Translations under genes and position numbers: made by a program
Shown: one piece after another, positions 24,653 through 34,210 of the stretch
Position numbering within the stretch: position 1 is the first letter of the stretch
Layout of the letters: each line of letters begins with the position of its first letter
From: RGIG1681 sp045657465
Lineage (GTDB): Bacteria > Bacillota > Clostridia > Christensenellales > UBA1242
Length of the DNA: 36,941 bases
Assembly: GCA_045657465.1 (NCBI GenBank)
Contig: JAZOTD010000021.1
Span: 1-36,941 of the forward strand
Direction: 5' to 3'
Notes under the pieces: generated by a model
Database searches by the model: none
What the model was told of the DNA's origin: nothing
What the model saw: the letters and a program-made list of their open reading frames with translations, nothing else

Positions 24653-27600
24653 GTGCAAAATATATTAACTAAATATTGTATTGAAGATGAAGATAATGGC
24701 TTGTTATTGATTGATATGCCGACGGGAAGTGGTAAAACATACAACATTATCGAATTTATTTTTAATAATTTTGAAAAGCTAACTAGAAAAGTTTTCTTTA
24801 TTACTCCTTTGAAAAAAAATTTAACATACGACAAGTTAAGAAATCGATTTGAGAAAGAAAAGCGAACAGAAGAATTTGATAAATCAGTTTTATATATCAA
24901 AAGTAATTTAGATGCAATTGTTGATAATTTTTCTAATGTGTATGATTCTATACCCGATAAAATTAAGTATGATAAGGCAACTAAGCATGTTAAGGTATTA
25001 ATTGATATTTTAAATTCTAAAACCCCAGCTGATTTTAAATTGGAGGCTCAAAATAGTTTAAGAGAAGAGTGGGAACCGGAATTTAGATCTTTAGTAGAAA
25101 ATTATGTTCTTTTTGATGTAAATGGAAATAAAAGAAATTATGAACAAAGATTAAAGTTTATAGAATGTGAGGCATCTTGGATAAATATTCTTTATCCGGC
25201 ATCAATGACGGATAATGCGAAAGTAATTTTTATGACTGTTGATAAGTTTTTATCTATGAATTCAACTATAGTTAGGCCATCATATACAATAATAAGTGAT
25301 GATATAGTTAATAACTCATTGATTTTTATTGATGAATTTGATGCGGCTAAAGAAAATATGCTGAGTAATATTATACAGAATGCACTTAATACAAAAATTG
25401 CTTTATTAGATTTATACCATGCTATTTATGCTGGTTTAACTGTGTGTGATTTTACAAAAAAATTGATGACGCCAAGTCAATATAATATAGATAAAAAGGA
25501 AAAATCATATAACTTTTTTAATCCAGATGAGATAATTAAGCAAATTAGAGATAATGCTGAAAAAATAAAAGAAAGATATAATTTACAGTTTTTACATAAG
25601 TTAGATAGTGATGTTAAAGATACTGCTTATTTTATGTTTCAAGATCATAGATTTATAAGCGTATTACCTGAAGGTAATTCATATTTATTGTTGGATACTT
25701 GTAAGAGTGATAAGATTAATAAAATAATACCATCTAAATCATCTGATAAAGAGTTTGAGTTAAGAGATTTATTGTTTGATTTAAAAAATTTTATAACATT
25801 TTTCCAAACCGGTGTTGGCTTTATAGCCAATAATTATAAACAATTAAAAATAGAGTTGAAAGAAGATAAAAATTTAATATCAGATGATTCTTGTGTAAAA
25901 ACAGTTTTATCAGAATTTGGTATTGAGGGGAAGTACTTAAGCTATTTAACGAGAAATATAGTGAGAAAAAAGAAAAATAAGAATATAACAAGTAGTCCTT
26001 TGTCAGATGACTTGGATTTTTCGTGTAATGAAAAGGGATTTAGATATTATACGATATTAGATAGTGATATGTATGATACTCAGTCAAAAATTCAATATGT
26101 GGCAATTGATGATACTCCAGAAAAAATACTTTTACGGGTTTGTAATAAGGCTAAAGTTATAGGTGTTTCTGCTTCATCTTCTTTGCGAACAGTTACTGGA
26201 AATTTTGATATTGGATATTTAGAAATAAGATTAGGAAAGTTATTTAAACATTTAACAAAAGATGAAAGAAATGATTTAGCAGATAAGTTTTCAAAACAAA
26301 CTTGTTTTTATGATAAAGTAAATTTGGAAACCCAATCTATTTCAGTAAATGAATTAAATTGTGAAAAAATAATAAGTTCTTTTGATAAAAATATTTCGTT
26401 AAAAATAAATGAGTTGTTTTCTAAGATTGAAAAAACATATGATAAACTCAGATATTTAAAATTATTTTTGTGTATGAAGAATTTTGTAGAAGATAGTAAT
26501 CAAAAATCATTCTTATTTCTAACTAACAAATTATTAAGGGATAATGATAAGACGTTTGATTTTATTGAGGCAAAAAATATTTTTAACATGTTAATAGATA
26601 AACAAGATATATCTGCAGAAATATGTACTTTGTTTGGCGATATAGATGTTTATGAACAAAAGAAAACTGAAATAGAAAAGAAATTATCTAGTGGTCAGAA
26701 GGTGATGGTTGTATCTTCATATCAAACATTAGGGGCTGGACAAAATATACAATATAAAATTCCTAAAGATTACATTGAAGATATTGATTATATTGCAATA
26801 AATGACTTAAATTATTCTGATAGAGAAAAAGATTTTGATTCTATTTATTTAGATAAACCGACAAATATTTTTGTTAATATGAATAACGATTTGTTAAATG
26901 AAGAACAATTTATCAAATTTATCTATCAAGTAAAGATGCTTGAAGAAAGTGGAGACATAAAAGAAGAGATTGCTTATAAATATATAAAAGAAGGTTTTGA
27001 GTTTTATAATAAGCTCAGAAAAGTTAATTTCAAGATACCGGAGAATTCAAGAAATTTAAAATTACATTCTGCAAAAATTATTCAACAAGCTATTGGAAGA
27101 ATTTGTAGAACGAAAAATAAGTCACCTTATATTCATATTTATTATGATGAGCAGTTAAAATCGGAATTAGAGGGCGTTCAAAAGTTTTATAAAAATATTT
27201 TAATCAATCCTGAATTTAAAGAATTTTTAAATCAAATTAATAATAATGTAAATGATGATAGTGTTAAAGTGTATGAGAATGCTGCAAATGTTTTAAGAAA
27301 TGAAAGTTCAAAATACATATCAAAAATTATGAATTTTAAAAACGATAATATTTCTAAATGGGAGAAGTTGAGAGAAATTGTTTTAAGAAATCCAACAACG
27401 GATCAACCAACTGATGCTATTAGTATTTATTTAAAATTTCCTAGCATAGCGAATCAATATAGTTTTGATAATGATAATAAGAAAATATCATTTACTAAAG
27501 TAGTTGGTGAAATTATAAATCAAGAAAATTCGGGGCTTGATAAGATGTTAAAAATTCCAGGAGTGAATGATTATTTTGCAGAGAATGGCTACGCCACATC

Positions 27601-28030
27601 TTTTAAAAAAGCGAATTATATGCTAACACCAGATATGTTTTCTAGGATTTATAAAGGTGCTTTAGGTGAGGCTGTAGGAGAGTTTATATTGAAAAACAGA
27701 GGTATAAAGCTTGAAAGAATTCGAGATATAAACCGATATGAAAAATTTGATTTTTATGTTAATAATACATATATTGATTTTAAAAACTTCTCAGGATATA
27801 TGGATTTGCAAAGAAATGTTGAAGTGGATAATATTAAAAAGAAATTGAATGAATGCAATGGTAAAAGTGCTGTAATAATAAATATTTTGAAGCCGAAAGA
27901 TATTGAACCAGAAATGTATATAGATAATATCGATGGCAATGTGGTAATTATTCCGTATTTATATGATATTGAAAAACAAGAATTTAACAACGAGGCTTTA
28001 TTGTTCTTAATAAACTTGATTAATGATTAG
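24653..28030 (+). CDS. SF2-type helicase fused to PD-(D/E)XK-like nuclease
   Basis: An 1125-aa protein of unrecognised family but clear layout. The helicase Walker A is DMPTGSGKT (21-29), the Walker B/DEAD-type motif is FIDEFDAAKE (~225-234), and motif VI is QAIGRICRTKN (~811-821). A long insert of about 300 residues after motif II has no known motif. At the C-terminus (~1001-1050), GALGEAVGEFIL, then YEKFDFYV and YIDFKNFSGY give the E, D and D-x-K pattern of a PD-(D/E)XK nuclease. The GTG start is set by the GAGGAGGAA site. It has its own promoter and terminator, so it looks like a one-gene defence protein. Codon use is extremely AT-rich. DNA translocation with cleavage is inferred from the domains. 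Confidence 0.7.
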   Translation: MQNILTKYCIEDEDNGLLLIDMPTGSGKTYNIIEFIFNNFEKLTRKVFFITPLKKNLTYDKLRNRFEKEKRTEEFDKSVLYIKSNLDAIVDNFSNVYDSIPDKIKYDKATKHVKVLIDILNSKTPADFKLEAQNSLREEWEPEFRSLVENYVLFDVNGNKRNYEQRLKFIECEASWINILYPASMTDNAKVIFMTVDKFLSMNSTIVRPSYTIISDDIVNNSLIFIDEFDAAKENMLSNIIQNALNTKIALLDLYHAIYAGLTVCDFTKKLMTPSQYNIDKKEKSYNFFNPDEIIKQIRDNAEKIKERYNLQFLHKLDSDVKDTAYFMFQDHRFISVLPEGNSYLLLDTCKSDKINKIIPSKSSDKEFELRDLLFDLKNFITFFQTGVGFIANNYKQLKIELKEDKNLISDDSCVKTVLSEFGIEGKYLSYLTRNIVRKKKNKNITSSPLSDDLDFSCNEKGFRYYTILDSDMYDTQSKIQYVAIDDTPEKILLRVCNKAKVIGVSASSSLRTVTGNFDIGYLEIRLGKLFKHLTKDERNDLADKFSKQTCFYDKVNLETQSISVNELNCEKIISSFDKNISLKINELFSKIEKTYDKLRYLKLFLCMKNFVEDSNQKSFLFLTNKLLRDNDKTFDFIEAKNIFNMLIDKQDISAEICTLFGDIDVYEQKKTEIEKKLSSGQKVMVVSSYQTLGAGQNIQYKIPKDYIEDIDYIAINDLNYSDREKDFDSIYLDKPTNIFVNMNNDLLNEEQFIKFIYQVKMLEESGDIKEEIAYKYIKEGFEFYNKLRKVNFKIPENSRNLKLHSAKIIQQAIGRICRTKNKSPYIHIYYDEQLKSELEGVQKFYKNILINPEFKEFLNQINNNVNDDSVKVYENAANVLRNESSKYISKIMNFKNDNISKWEKLREIVLRNPTTDQPTDAISIYLKFPSIANQYSFDNDNKKISFTKVVGEIINQENSGLDKMLKIPGVNDYFAENGYATSFKKANYMLTPDMFSRIYKGALGEAVGEFILKNRGIKLERIRDINRYEKFDFYVNNTYIDFKNFSGYMDLQRNVEVDNIKKKLNECNGKSAVIINILKPKDIEPEMYIDNIDGNVVIIPYLYDIEKQEFNNEALLFLINLIND

Positions 28031-28045
28031 GTTATATTATTTGGT

Positions 28046-28074
28046 AAAAACTGAACATTTTGTTCAGTTTTTAT
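28046..28074 (+). terminator. Terminator after helicase-nuclease
   Basis: AAAAACTGAACA and TGTTCAGTTTTT form a 12-bp stem with loop TTT. Confidence 0.85.
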
Positions 28075-28079
28075 TTTAA

Positions 28080-28097
28080 TGTACATTTTTTTGTACA
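28080..28097. promoter_or_regulatory. TGTACA repeat, candidate operator
   Basis: Two TGTACA half-sites are separated by six T. They lie between the helicase terminator and the -10 box (TATAAT, 28157-28162) of the restriction operon. Symmetry and location suggest a repressor site; no cognate regulator is visible in the island. Confidence 0.3.
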
Positions 28098-28193
28098 ATA
28101 ATGATGTTTGTGTAAATTTATTAATGAAAATTCGTGCAAATCAAAAATCAGTGTGTTATAATTATTTTGATATATTATAATAAAGGGGTTCAA

Positions 28194-29159
28194 ATGGATA
28201 ATAAGGTTGACATAAAAGAAAATTATATTTACCAGTTAGATGACAAATTATTGGAAATCTTATTAAAAGATCGTTCTTCAAAGAAGAATATAATTTGGGC
28301 TACTGATAATTATGAAAGCAGAGGAATTGGTTTCTACTTTAAAGATAATATTTTGTTAAAAAATATTACAGGAAGAAATGGCTTAGTAATAAAGCCAAGA
28401 ACAAAAAAATCAAAAAAAGAACAAGTCAAAAGAATAAGAGACAAGGCTGAGGTTTTTACACCTTCATGGGTTTGCAATAAGCAAAATAATCTTGTTGACA
28501 CGGCTTGGTTTGGATACAATGATGTATTTAATATTGAAAAAGACAAAACATGGGTATCAACTAAAGAAAAAATAGATTTTTCAAAATCAAATAAAACATG
28601 GAAAGAATATGTGTCAGAAAACAGATTGGAAATTTCTTGTGGAGAGGCTCCATATTTGGTAAGCAGATATGATACTGTTACTGGTGACTGGATTGAAATA
28701 CCGGAAAGAATTGGTCTGTTGGATAGAAAGTTGCGAGTTATTAATGAAAATATTGATAATGAAGATGATTGGTATTATTGGACTCTTGAAGCATTTAAAT
28801 CAATATATGGGTTTGAATGGCAAGGGGATAGTGTATTAATTGCAAGAGAAAATTTATTATTTACATTTATTGATTATTATTCACAGTTATTTAATCGAAT
28901 GCCAGAAAATCAAAAATTGGAAGAAGTAGCCCAAATTATATCTTGGAATATTTGGCAAATGGATGGGTTAAAGTATGTTATTCCAGATAGTTGTAAACCT
29001 GATAAAAAATTACAGCTAACATTATTTGAAGAAAAAGAAGAAGTTTGCCAAGGGTGTTTAAACAATAATAAACAGCATATAGGAATTTATTGCAAGATTA
29101 AAAATTGGGAAACTGGTAGAAGTATAAAGTTTGTTTCATTATTAAAAAATAAAGCATAG
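28194..29159 (+). CDS. Restriction-locus accessory protein ('subunit M' type)
   Basis: A 321-aa protein with the conserved strings KAEVFTPSWVCNKQNNLVDTAWFG, RLEISCGEAPYLVSRYDTVTG, RIGLLDRKLRVINENI, and IISWNIWQMDGLKYVIPD. I associate these with a family often annotated 'restriction endonuclease subunit M', found beside helicase-methyltransferase fusions. No methyltransferase catalytic motif is visible, so the 'M' label may be misleading. A late C-x2-C ... H-x4-YC group could bind zinc. The ATG at 28194 has AAAGGGG before it; an upstream GTG would start before the likely transcript. The next gene begins 11 bases later, so the two form an operon. Confidence 0.65.
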   Translation: MDNKVDIKENYIYQLDDKLLEILLKDRSSKKNIIWATDNYESRGIGFYFKDNILLKNITGRNGLVIKPRTKKSKKEQVKRIRDKAEVFTPSWVCNKQNNLVDTAWFGYNDVFNIEKDKTWVSTKEKIDFSKSNKTWKEYVSENRLEISCGEAPYLVSRYDTVTGDWIEIPERIGLLDRKLRVINENIDNEDDWYYWTLEAFKSIYGFEWQGDSVLIARENLLFTFIDYYSQLFNRMPENQKLEEVAQIISWNIWQMDGLKYVIPDSCKPDKKLQLTLFEEKEEVCQGCLNNNKQHIGIYCKIKNWETGRSIKFVSLLKNKA

Positions 29160-29170
29160 GAAGAATACAG

Positions 29171-32100
29171 ATGATAGATAAGTCTTTTTTGGATGGCATG
29201 ATAATAGGTAGAGTTGAGCCACATATTTACGCTTTCTCTACAAATACAATACCTAACTATCTAAAAGTGGGAGATACATATAGACCTGTATCAATACGAC
29301 TTGAAGAATGGAAGAAATACTTTCCAGAACTAAAAAAAGAATTTGAACAGATAGCGAAAGTTGATGATAATTCGTACTTCCGTGATTTTTCCGTGCATGA
29401 ATTTTTGGAAAATGAGAAACATCGTCAAAGATTAACTCTATCTGATACTCCAGAAGGAGTGTATTACTCTAAGGAATTTTTCAAAAATGCAACAAAGCAA
29501 GAGGTTGAAGAAGCTATTGCGGACATTAAGCAAAACTTCGAAAACAAAACAAATAAATACCATTACTATAATGCTGAAACTTTAAGAGTTAATAATTACA
29601 CATATCCTAGAACAGAAACTTACGAACCAAGACCAAACCAAGATAAAACCATACAAAAATTTAAACAAGCTGTTGCAAATGGCAGAACTAATTTACTAAT
29701 GTATGCTGTGATGAGATTTGGAAAATCTTTCACTTCAATGTGTTGTGCGGTTGAAAATGATGCTAAGCTAGTAGTAGTTGTTTCTGCTAAAGCTGATGTA
29801 AGAGAAGAATGGAAAAAGACAGTTGAAAGCCATGTAAAATTTGTTGACTACGTCTTTTACGATAGTAGAAGTTTGCAAGCAAATTCTCATATCATAACAG
29901 AAACGCTAGCACAAAATAAAAAAGTAGCACTATTCCTTACCTTACAAGATTTGAGTACTGAGAATATAAAAGAAAAACATCAAGATATTTTCGGTCAAGA
30001 TATAGACCTATTACTAATTGATGAATCGCATTTCGGAGCTCGTGCTGAAAAGTTTGGGAAAGTATTACGAGATATTGCTGATAGAAAAGCAAGTACACAT
30101 AAGCATGATGATTTCGTAGACATAGACGAAGCTCAAGAAGAAATAAATAAAACATTCAAAGCAAAAATTAAACTTCACTTATCTGGTACTCCATACAGAA
30201 TACTAATGGGTAGCGAATTCGAAGCTGAAGATATAATTGCATTCTATCAATTTACTGACATAGTGCAAGAGCAAGAAAAGTGGAATGACGAACATCTACT
30301 AGATGACAATTACAAAGAATGGGACAATCCATACTACGGATTTCCTCAAATGATAAGATTTGCATTCAATCCTAGTGAATCTGCAAAAAAGAAAATGGAA
30401 GAAATGAGCAAAAATGGTGTATCATACGCATTTTCTGCCCTATTAAAACCAAGAGCAATTAAGAAAGTAAATGACAACTTACATAAAGAATTTGAGTATA
30501 AAGAAGAAATACTTGAATTACTAGAAGTAATTGATGGCTCAAAAGAAGATGATGAAGTATTAGGATTTTTGGATTATGATAACATTAAAAATGGTAAAAT
30601 GTGTAGACATATCGTAATGGTACTTCCTTACTGTGCGTCTTGTGATGCTATGGAAAAGCTTATTAAAGATAATACAGATAAATTCAAAAATCTAAATGAG
30701 TACGAGATAATAAACATTTCTGGTGTAGATAACCAAAACTTATATAAAACTACTGATGCAGTAAAAAGAAAAATTACTGAATGTGAAACAGCTGGTAAAA
30801 AGACCATAACTCTTACAGTAAACAGAATGCTAACTGGTACAACTGTTCAAGAATGGGATACAATGATATATCTAAAAGATACAGCATCTCCTCAAGATTA
30901 CGACCAATCAATATTCCGTTTGCAAAATCAGTATATTAAAAAGTATAAAGATGAAAGTGGCGACATAATTAAATACAACATGAAGCCACAAACATTACTG
31001 GTAGATTTTGCTCCAAACAGAGTATTCTCAATGCAAGAACAAAAAGCACAAATCTACAATGTGAATGTGGATGATTCTGGAAATTCAAAACTTGCTGAAA
31101 GAATTAGAGAAGAATTACGAATCTCTCCTATCATCTGTATAAACAAAAACAAAATTGAAGAAATTACACCTAATGACATCATGAAAGCAGTCAGCGAATA
31201 CTCAAAAACTAGAGGTGTTGCCGAAGAAACTATCGAAATACCAGTTGACCTAAGTCTGCTAGAGATAGACGCAATTAAAGATGTAATTGAGCAAGAAAAC
31301 GAACTTGGCTCAAAAGCTGGACTTTCTGTAAAAGCATCATCTGGCGAAGGTAATGACATGGATGTACCAGACACTAACACATCTAGCGATACAGATGATA
31401 ATACTGCTCAGGCTCAAATTGATACAGAAAACGACACACAAAATGACAATGAAGACAACTCTAAAAACCCAGAAAAACAATTTAGAAATTACTTTGCTAG
31501 AATTCTGTTCTACTCATTCCTTACAGAAGATACAGTAATATCTCTACAAGAAATAATCAACACAACAGATACGGAAAACAATGCAAGAATATTAAAAAAT
31601 CTTGGACTAAACAAACAGGTACTTGAGTTAATGCTTCAACACATGGATAAATGGGCTTTGAGAAAGTTAGATTACAAAATTCAAAACATAAATAAACTTT
31701 CTCACGATGATTCTGTGCAAGGTGTTGATAGGTGTAATGTTGCTGTGAGTAAATTTGGCAAACTTGGAGAATCTGAAGTATTAACACCAAACAATATCTG
31801 TAATGATATGATAAATCTAATTACAGATAAACAAATAAAAGCAATAATTGATAATGGCGAAAAAATACTAGATATTGCAAGTAAAGCTGGTGAATTTGCT
31901 GTAGCAATATATCAACGATTAAACAAGCTAGGATATTCGCATGATGTAATTTCTAATTCAATCTACTCAATACCAACATCAACTATAACTTATGAATTTA
32001 CAAGAAAAATTTACGAGGTGTTAGGATTAAATATTGAAAACATCGCAGAAAACTTTACATCTTACGAATTGCTTAAATGCAAGAAGGAAGAAAATCAAGA

Positions 32101-33229
32101 AATAGATTTTGAAAAAGTGAAAAATCTACTAACGCAAGAGAAAAAATTTAATGAAATTAAACTAAACGAAAATATAACAGAAGGAGGTATTAAAGTGAAA
32201 TTTGGTGCAGTTGTAGGAAATCCACCATTTCAAGAGAACATTAGTAAGACACAAGGAAATAAATCGCTAGGAAAACAACTATTTCCTCAATTCATTCAGT
32301 TGTCTGCTAGATTAAGTGATAAATATGTTTCGTTAATTACACCTTCAAAATGGTTTGCAAGTGAAGGTCAAGACGGTTCATTTGTACCTCTAAGGAAATG
32401 GGCTAAAGACAACAATCACTTTAATAAGATAATTAATATCTTTAACGGAAAATCTGTTTTCCCTGAAGCTGAATTAGGTGCAGTTAACTATTTCCTATAT
32501 GATAAAAATCATAGCGGAAATACATCTTTTTCAAATGTAGTTAGTAATAGAATTAATGTAGTAGATAGACCGCTCTTTGAAGATAATGTTGACATAGTCC
32601 TTTCAATGAATGAAATGGTAAGTATAATGAAGAAAGTAATAACTGCAGATGAATTTGTTCCTTTTACTAATTTTACTTGCGGAAGAAATGCTTTTGGAAT
32701 AGTTGGTAAAGAGCCAGAACTAAATCAAATTATATCTCCAGCAAACAACACAGTTTCAGTAAGATGTGCTCATGAAGAGATTAAATATCTTCCAAAAGAA
32801 ATAATAACCAAGAACATTGAACTAATGAATAAATGGAAAATATTTACTTCAAAAGGAAATGGGGGAGCCGGTGTATTAGGCGGTGATAAGTCAGTGTCAA
32901 TCTTGGGAAAAGCATATATAGGTGCTCCAAATACAGTTTGCACAGATTCTTTAATTCCTATTGGAAATTTTGACACAGAAATTGAAGCTATAAATCTGCA
33001 AAAATATATGTCTACAAAATTCTTGAGATTTATGGTTGGGATATTAAAAGTTTCTCAAAATATCACACAAATCGTTTATCAGTTTGTCCCAATTCAAAAC
33101 TTTAAGCAGGATTCCGACATCGACTGGGAAAGCAGTATCGCAGAAATAGATGTTCAGTTGTATGATAAATATAACTTAACTGAAGAAGAACGAGAAATCA
33201 TTGAAAAAATGATAAAACCTATGGAGTAA
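29171..33229 (+). CDS. Single-chain restriction enzyme: GIY-YIG, helicase, adenine methyltransferase
   Basis: A 1352-aa fusion. Residues ~10-85 look like a GIY-YIG/T5orf172 nuclease (PHIYAFSTNTIPNYLKVGDTYR ... RLEEW, with a later SVHEFLE glutamate). About 155-620 is an SF2 helicase: MRFGKSFT in place of Walker A, LLIDESHFG (motif II, ~281), LSGTPYR (motif III, ~337), and ASPQDYDQSIFRLQNQ (motif VI). An acidic, Asn/Asp-rich linker lies at ~725-770. About 870-1350 is an N6-adenine methyltransferase (ILDIASKAGEFAVAIY as motif I; catalytic NPPF at ~1016) with a C-terminal target-recognition part. The plan recalls type ISP enzymes such as LlaGI, but with GIY-YIG instead of an Mrr-like nuclease. 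It cuts or methylates by one chain (family inference). CTA Leu and ATA Ile codons are far commoner than in neighbours. Confidence 0.82.
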   Translation: MIDKSFLDGMIIGRVEPHIYAFSTNTIPNYLKVGDTYRPVSIRLEEWKKYFPELKKEFEQIAKVDDNSYFRDFSVHEFLENEKHRQRLTLSDTPEGVYYSKEFFKNATKQEVEEAIADIKQNFENKTNKYHYYNAETLRVNNYTYPRTETYEPRPNQDKTIQKFKQAVANGRTNLLMYAVMRFGKSFTSMCCAVENDAKLVVVVSAKADVREEWKKTVESHVKFVDYVFYDSRSLQANSHIITETLAQNKKVALFLTLQDLSTENIKEKHQDIFGQDIDLLLIDESHFGARAEKFGKVLRDIADRKASTHKHDDFVDIDEAQEEINKTFKAKIKLHLSGTPYRILMGSEFEAEDIIAFYQFTDIVQEQEKWNDEHLLDDNYKEWDNPYYGFPQMIRFAFNPSESAKKKMEEMSKNGVSYAFSALLKPRAIKKVNDNLHKEFEYKEEILELLEVIDGSKEDDEVLGFLDYDNIKNGKMCRHIVMVLPYCASCDAMEKLIKDNTDKFKNLNEYEIINISGVDNQNLYKTTDAVKRKITECETAGKKTITLTVNRMLTGTTVQEWDTMIYLKDTASPQDYDQSIFRLQNQYIKKYKDESGDIIKYNMKPQTLLVDFAPNRVFSMQEQKAQIYNVNVDDSGNSKLAERIREELRISPIICINKNKIEEITPNDIMKAVSEYSKTRGVAEETIEIPVDLSLLEIDAIKDVIEQENELGSKAGLSVKASSGEGNDMDVPDTNTSSDTDDNTAQAQIDTENDTQNDNEDNSKNPEKQFRNYFARILFYSFLTEDTVISLQEIINTTDTENNARILKNLGLNKQVLELMLQHMDKWALRKLDYKIQNINKLSHDDSVQGVDRCNVAVSKFGKLGESEVLTPNNICNDMINLITDKQIKAIIDNGEKILDIASKAGEFAVAIYQRLNKLGYSHDVISNSIYSIPTSTITYEFTRKIYEVLGLNIENIAENFTSYELLKCKKEENQEIDFEKVKNLLTQEKKFNEIKLNENITEGGIKVKFGAVVGNPPFQENISKTQGNKSLGKQLFPQFIQLSARLSDKYVSLITPSKWFASEGQDGSFVPLRKWAKDNNHFNKIINIFNGKSVFPEAELGAVNYFLYDKNHSGNTSFSNVVSNRINVVDRPLFEDNVDIVLSMNEMVSIMKKVITADEFVPFTNFTCGRNAFGIVGKEPELNQIISPANNTVSVRCAHEEIKYLPKEIITKNIELMNKWKIFTSKGNGGAGVLGGDKSVSILGKAYIGAPNTVCTDSLIPIGNFDTEIEAINLQKYMSTKFLRFMVGILKVSQNITQIVYQFVPIQNFKQDSDIDWESSIAEIDVQLYDKYNLTEEEREIIEKMIKPME

Positions 33230-33232
33230 ACC

Positions 33233-34069
33233 ATGACTTATGAACAAATAAAATTTGCAATAAATACTATTCGAAAGTTTGAAAATCAGAGAAAGGTTCC
33301 ATGCTATGAGGCAATGGATTCTCTTTTAGACAGAACTAGATTTTACTTTACAGAAATTGATTTTCAAAACATATATTTAAACACATACAGAAAATCATCT
33401 TCTTCGTTAACTAACGAAGATATGATTTCTGATTGCAATGCAATAATATCAACTTTAGAAGGAATGTTGGCAAAGGATAAAAACTATCCAATTGTGCGAA
33501 ATATAATAAAAGAAATAGAACAATTAAAAAAATGCAAATCTAGGAGAGCAATAAGAGAAGCCATTAAAACGATTTATCATACATACTCAGACAGAATAAA
33601 ATTTAGCAAAGTTATTGAAAAAATTATTTTAGAAGAGGTTGATTACGATCCTATTGTGTTTGAGTATAAAGACAATGGATTTAGTAAGCCATTACTTGAT
33701 AGTATGTTGAAGGTGATTGAGAATTATGCTGTTGACATATGTAATGAAAAGCCAAAAAATAAAACAATAAAAGAACAAAAAGCACCAACAATTAACAATA
33801 TAATTCAAAATAACAATACATTTGCTCCTGTGATAGATATAAATATACAAATAGAAGATGCTATTAGTAAAGTTAAAGAGGAATGTCTACCAGAATCTCA
33901 AGAAAAAGAAGTTCTTTGTAAAATTCAGGAATTAAAAGATTTATTAGAAACTAAGGTTTCAAAAAGAGCTAGATGGGATAAAGTAAAAGAATTTTTTAAA
34001 TGGGTTGCTGAACAAGGCATACAGGTTGCAAGTATTGTTGTACCTTTACTAACGAATGTAGTTAAATAA
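33233..34069 (+). CDS. Unrecognised protein coupled to restriction gene
   Basis: A 278-aa mainly helical protein starting 3 bases after the restriction enzyme stop, so translation is likely coupled. The first ~180 residues are charged helices. An Asn-rich hinge (TINNIIQNNNTFAPVIDINIQI) follows, then a coiled-coil-like stretch (EDAISKVKEECLPESQEKEVLCKIQELKDLL), and finally a short hydrophobic C-terminus (GIQVASIVVPLLTNVV) that could insert in a membrane. This layout recalls abortive-infection-type proteins, but I see no domain that names it. Its codon use differs from the 29171 gene. No enzymatic motif is evident. Confidence 0.65.
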   Translation: MTYEQIKFAINTIRKFENQRKVPCYEAMDSLLDRTRFYFTEIDFQNIYLNTYRKSSSSLTNEDMISDCNAIISTLEGMLAKDKNYPIVRNIIKEIEQLKKCKSRRAIREAIKTIYHTYSDRIKFSKVIEKIILEEVDYDPIVFEYKDNGFSKPLLDSMLKVIENYAVDICNEKPKNKTIKEQKAPTINNIIQNNNTFAPVIDINIQIEDAISKVKEECLPESQEKEVLCKIQELKDLLETKVSKRARWDKVKEFFKWVAEQGIQVASIVVPLLTNVVK

Positions 34070-34070
34070 T

Positions 34071-34108
34071 AAAAAGCGAACACTGAGAAAGGTGTTTGCT
34101 TTTTGTTT
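34071..34108 (+). terminator. Terminator of restriction operon
   Basis: AAAAAGCGAACAC pairs with GTGTTTGCTTTTT (one G-U) around TGAGAAAG. Confidence 0.85.
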
Positions 34109-34210
34109 TTACTAGTTATAATAAAGATATAAATATTTAAGAAAGTTCTTAATTTTATTAAATAAACACGATATGATGTTGTATAATGTATATGTTTAAC
34201 AGGAGGAGAA

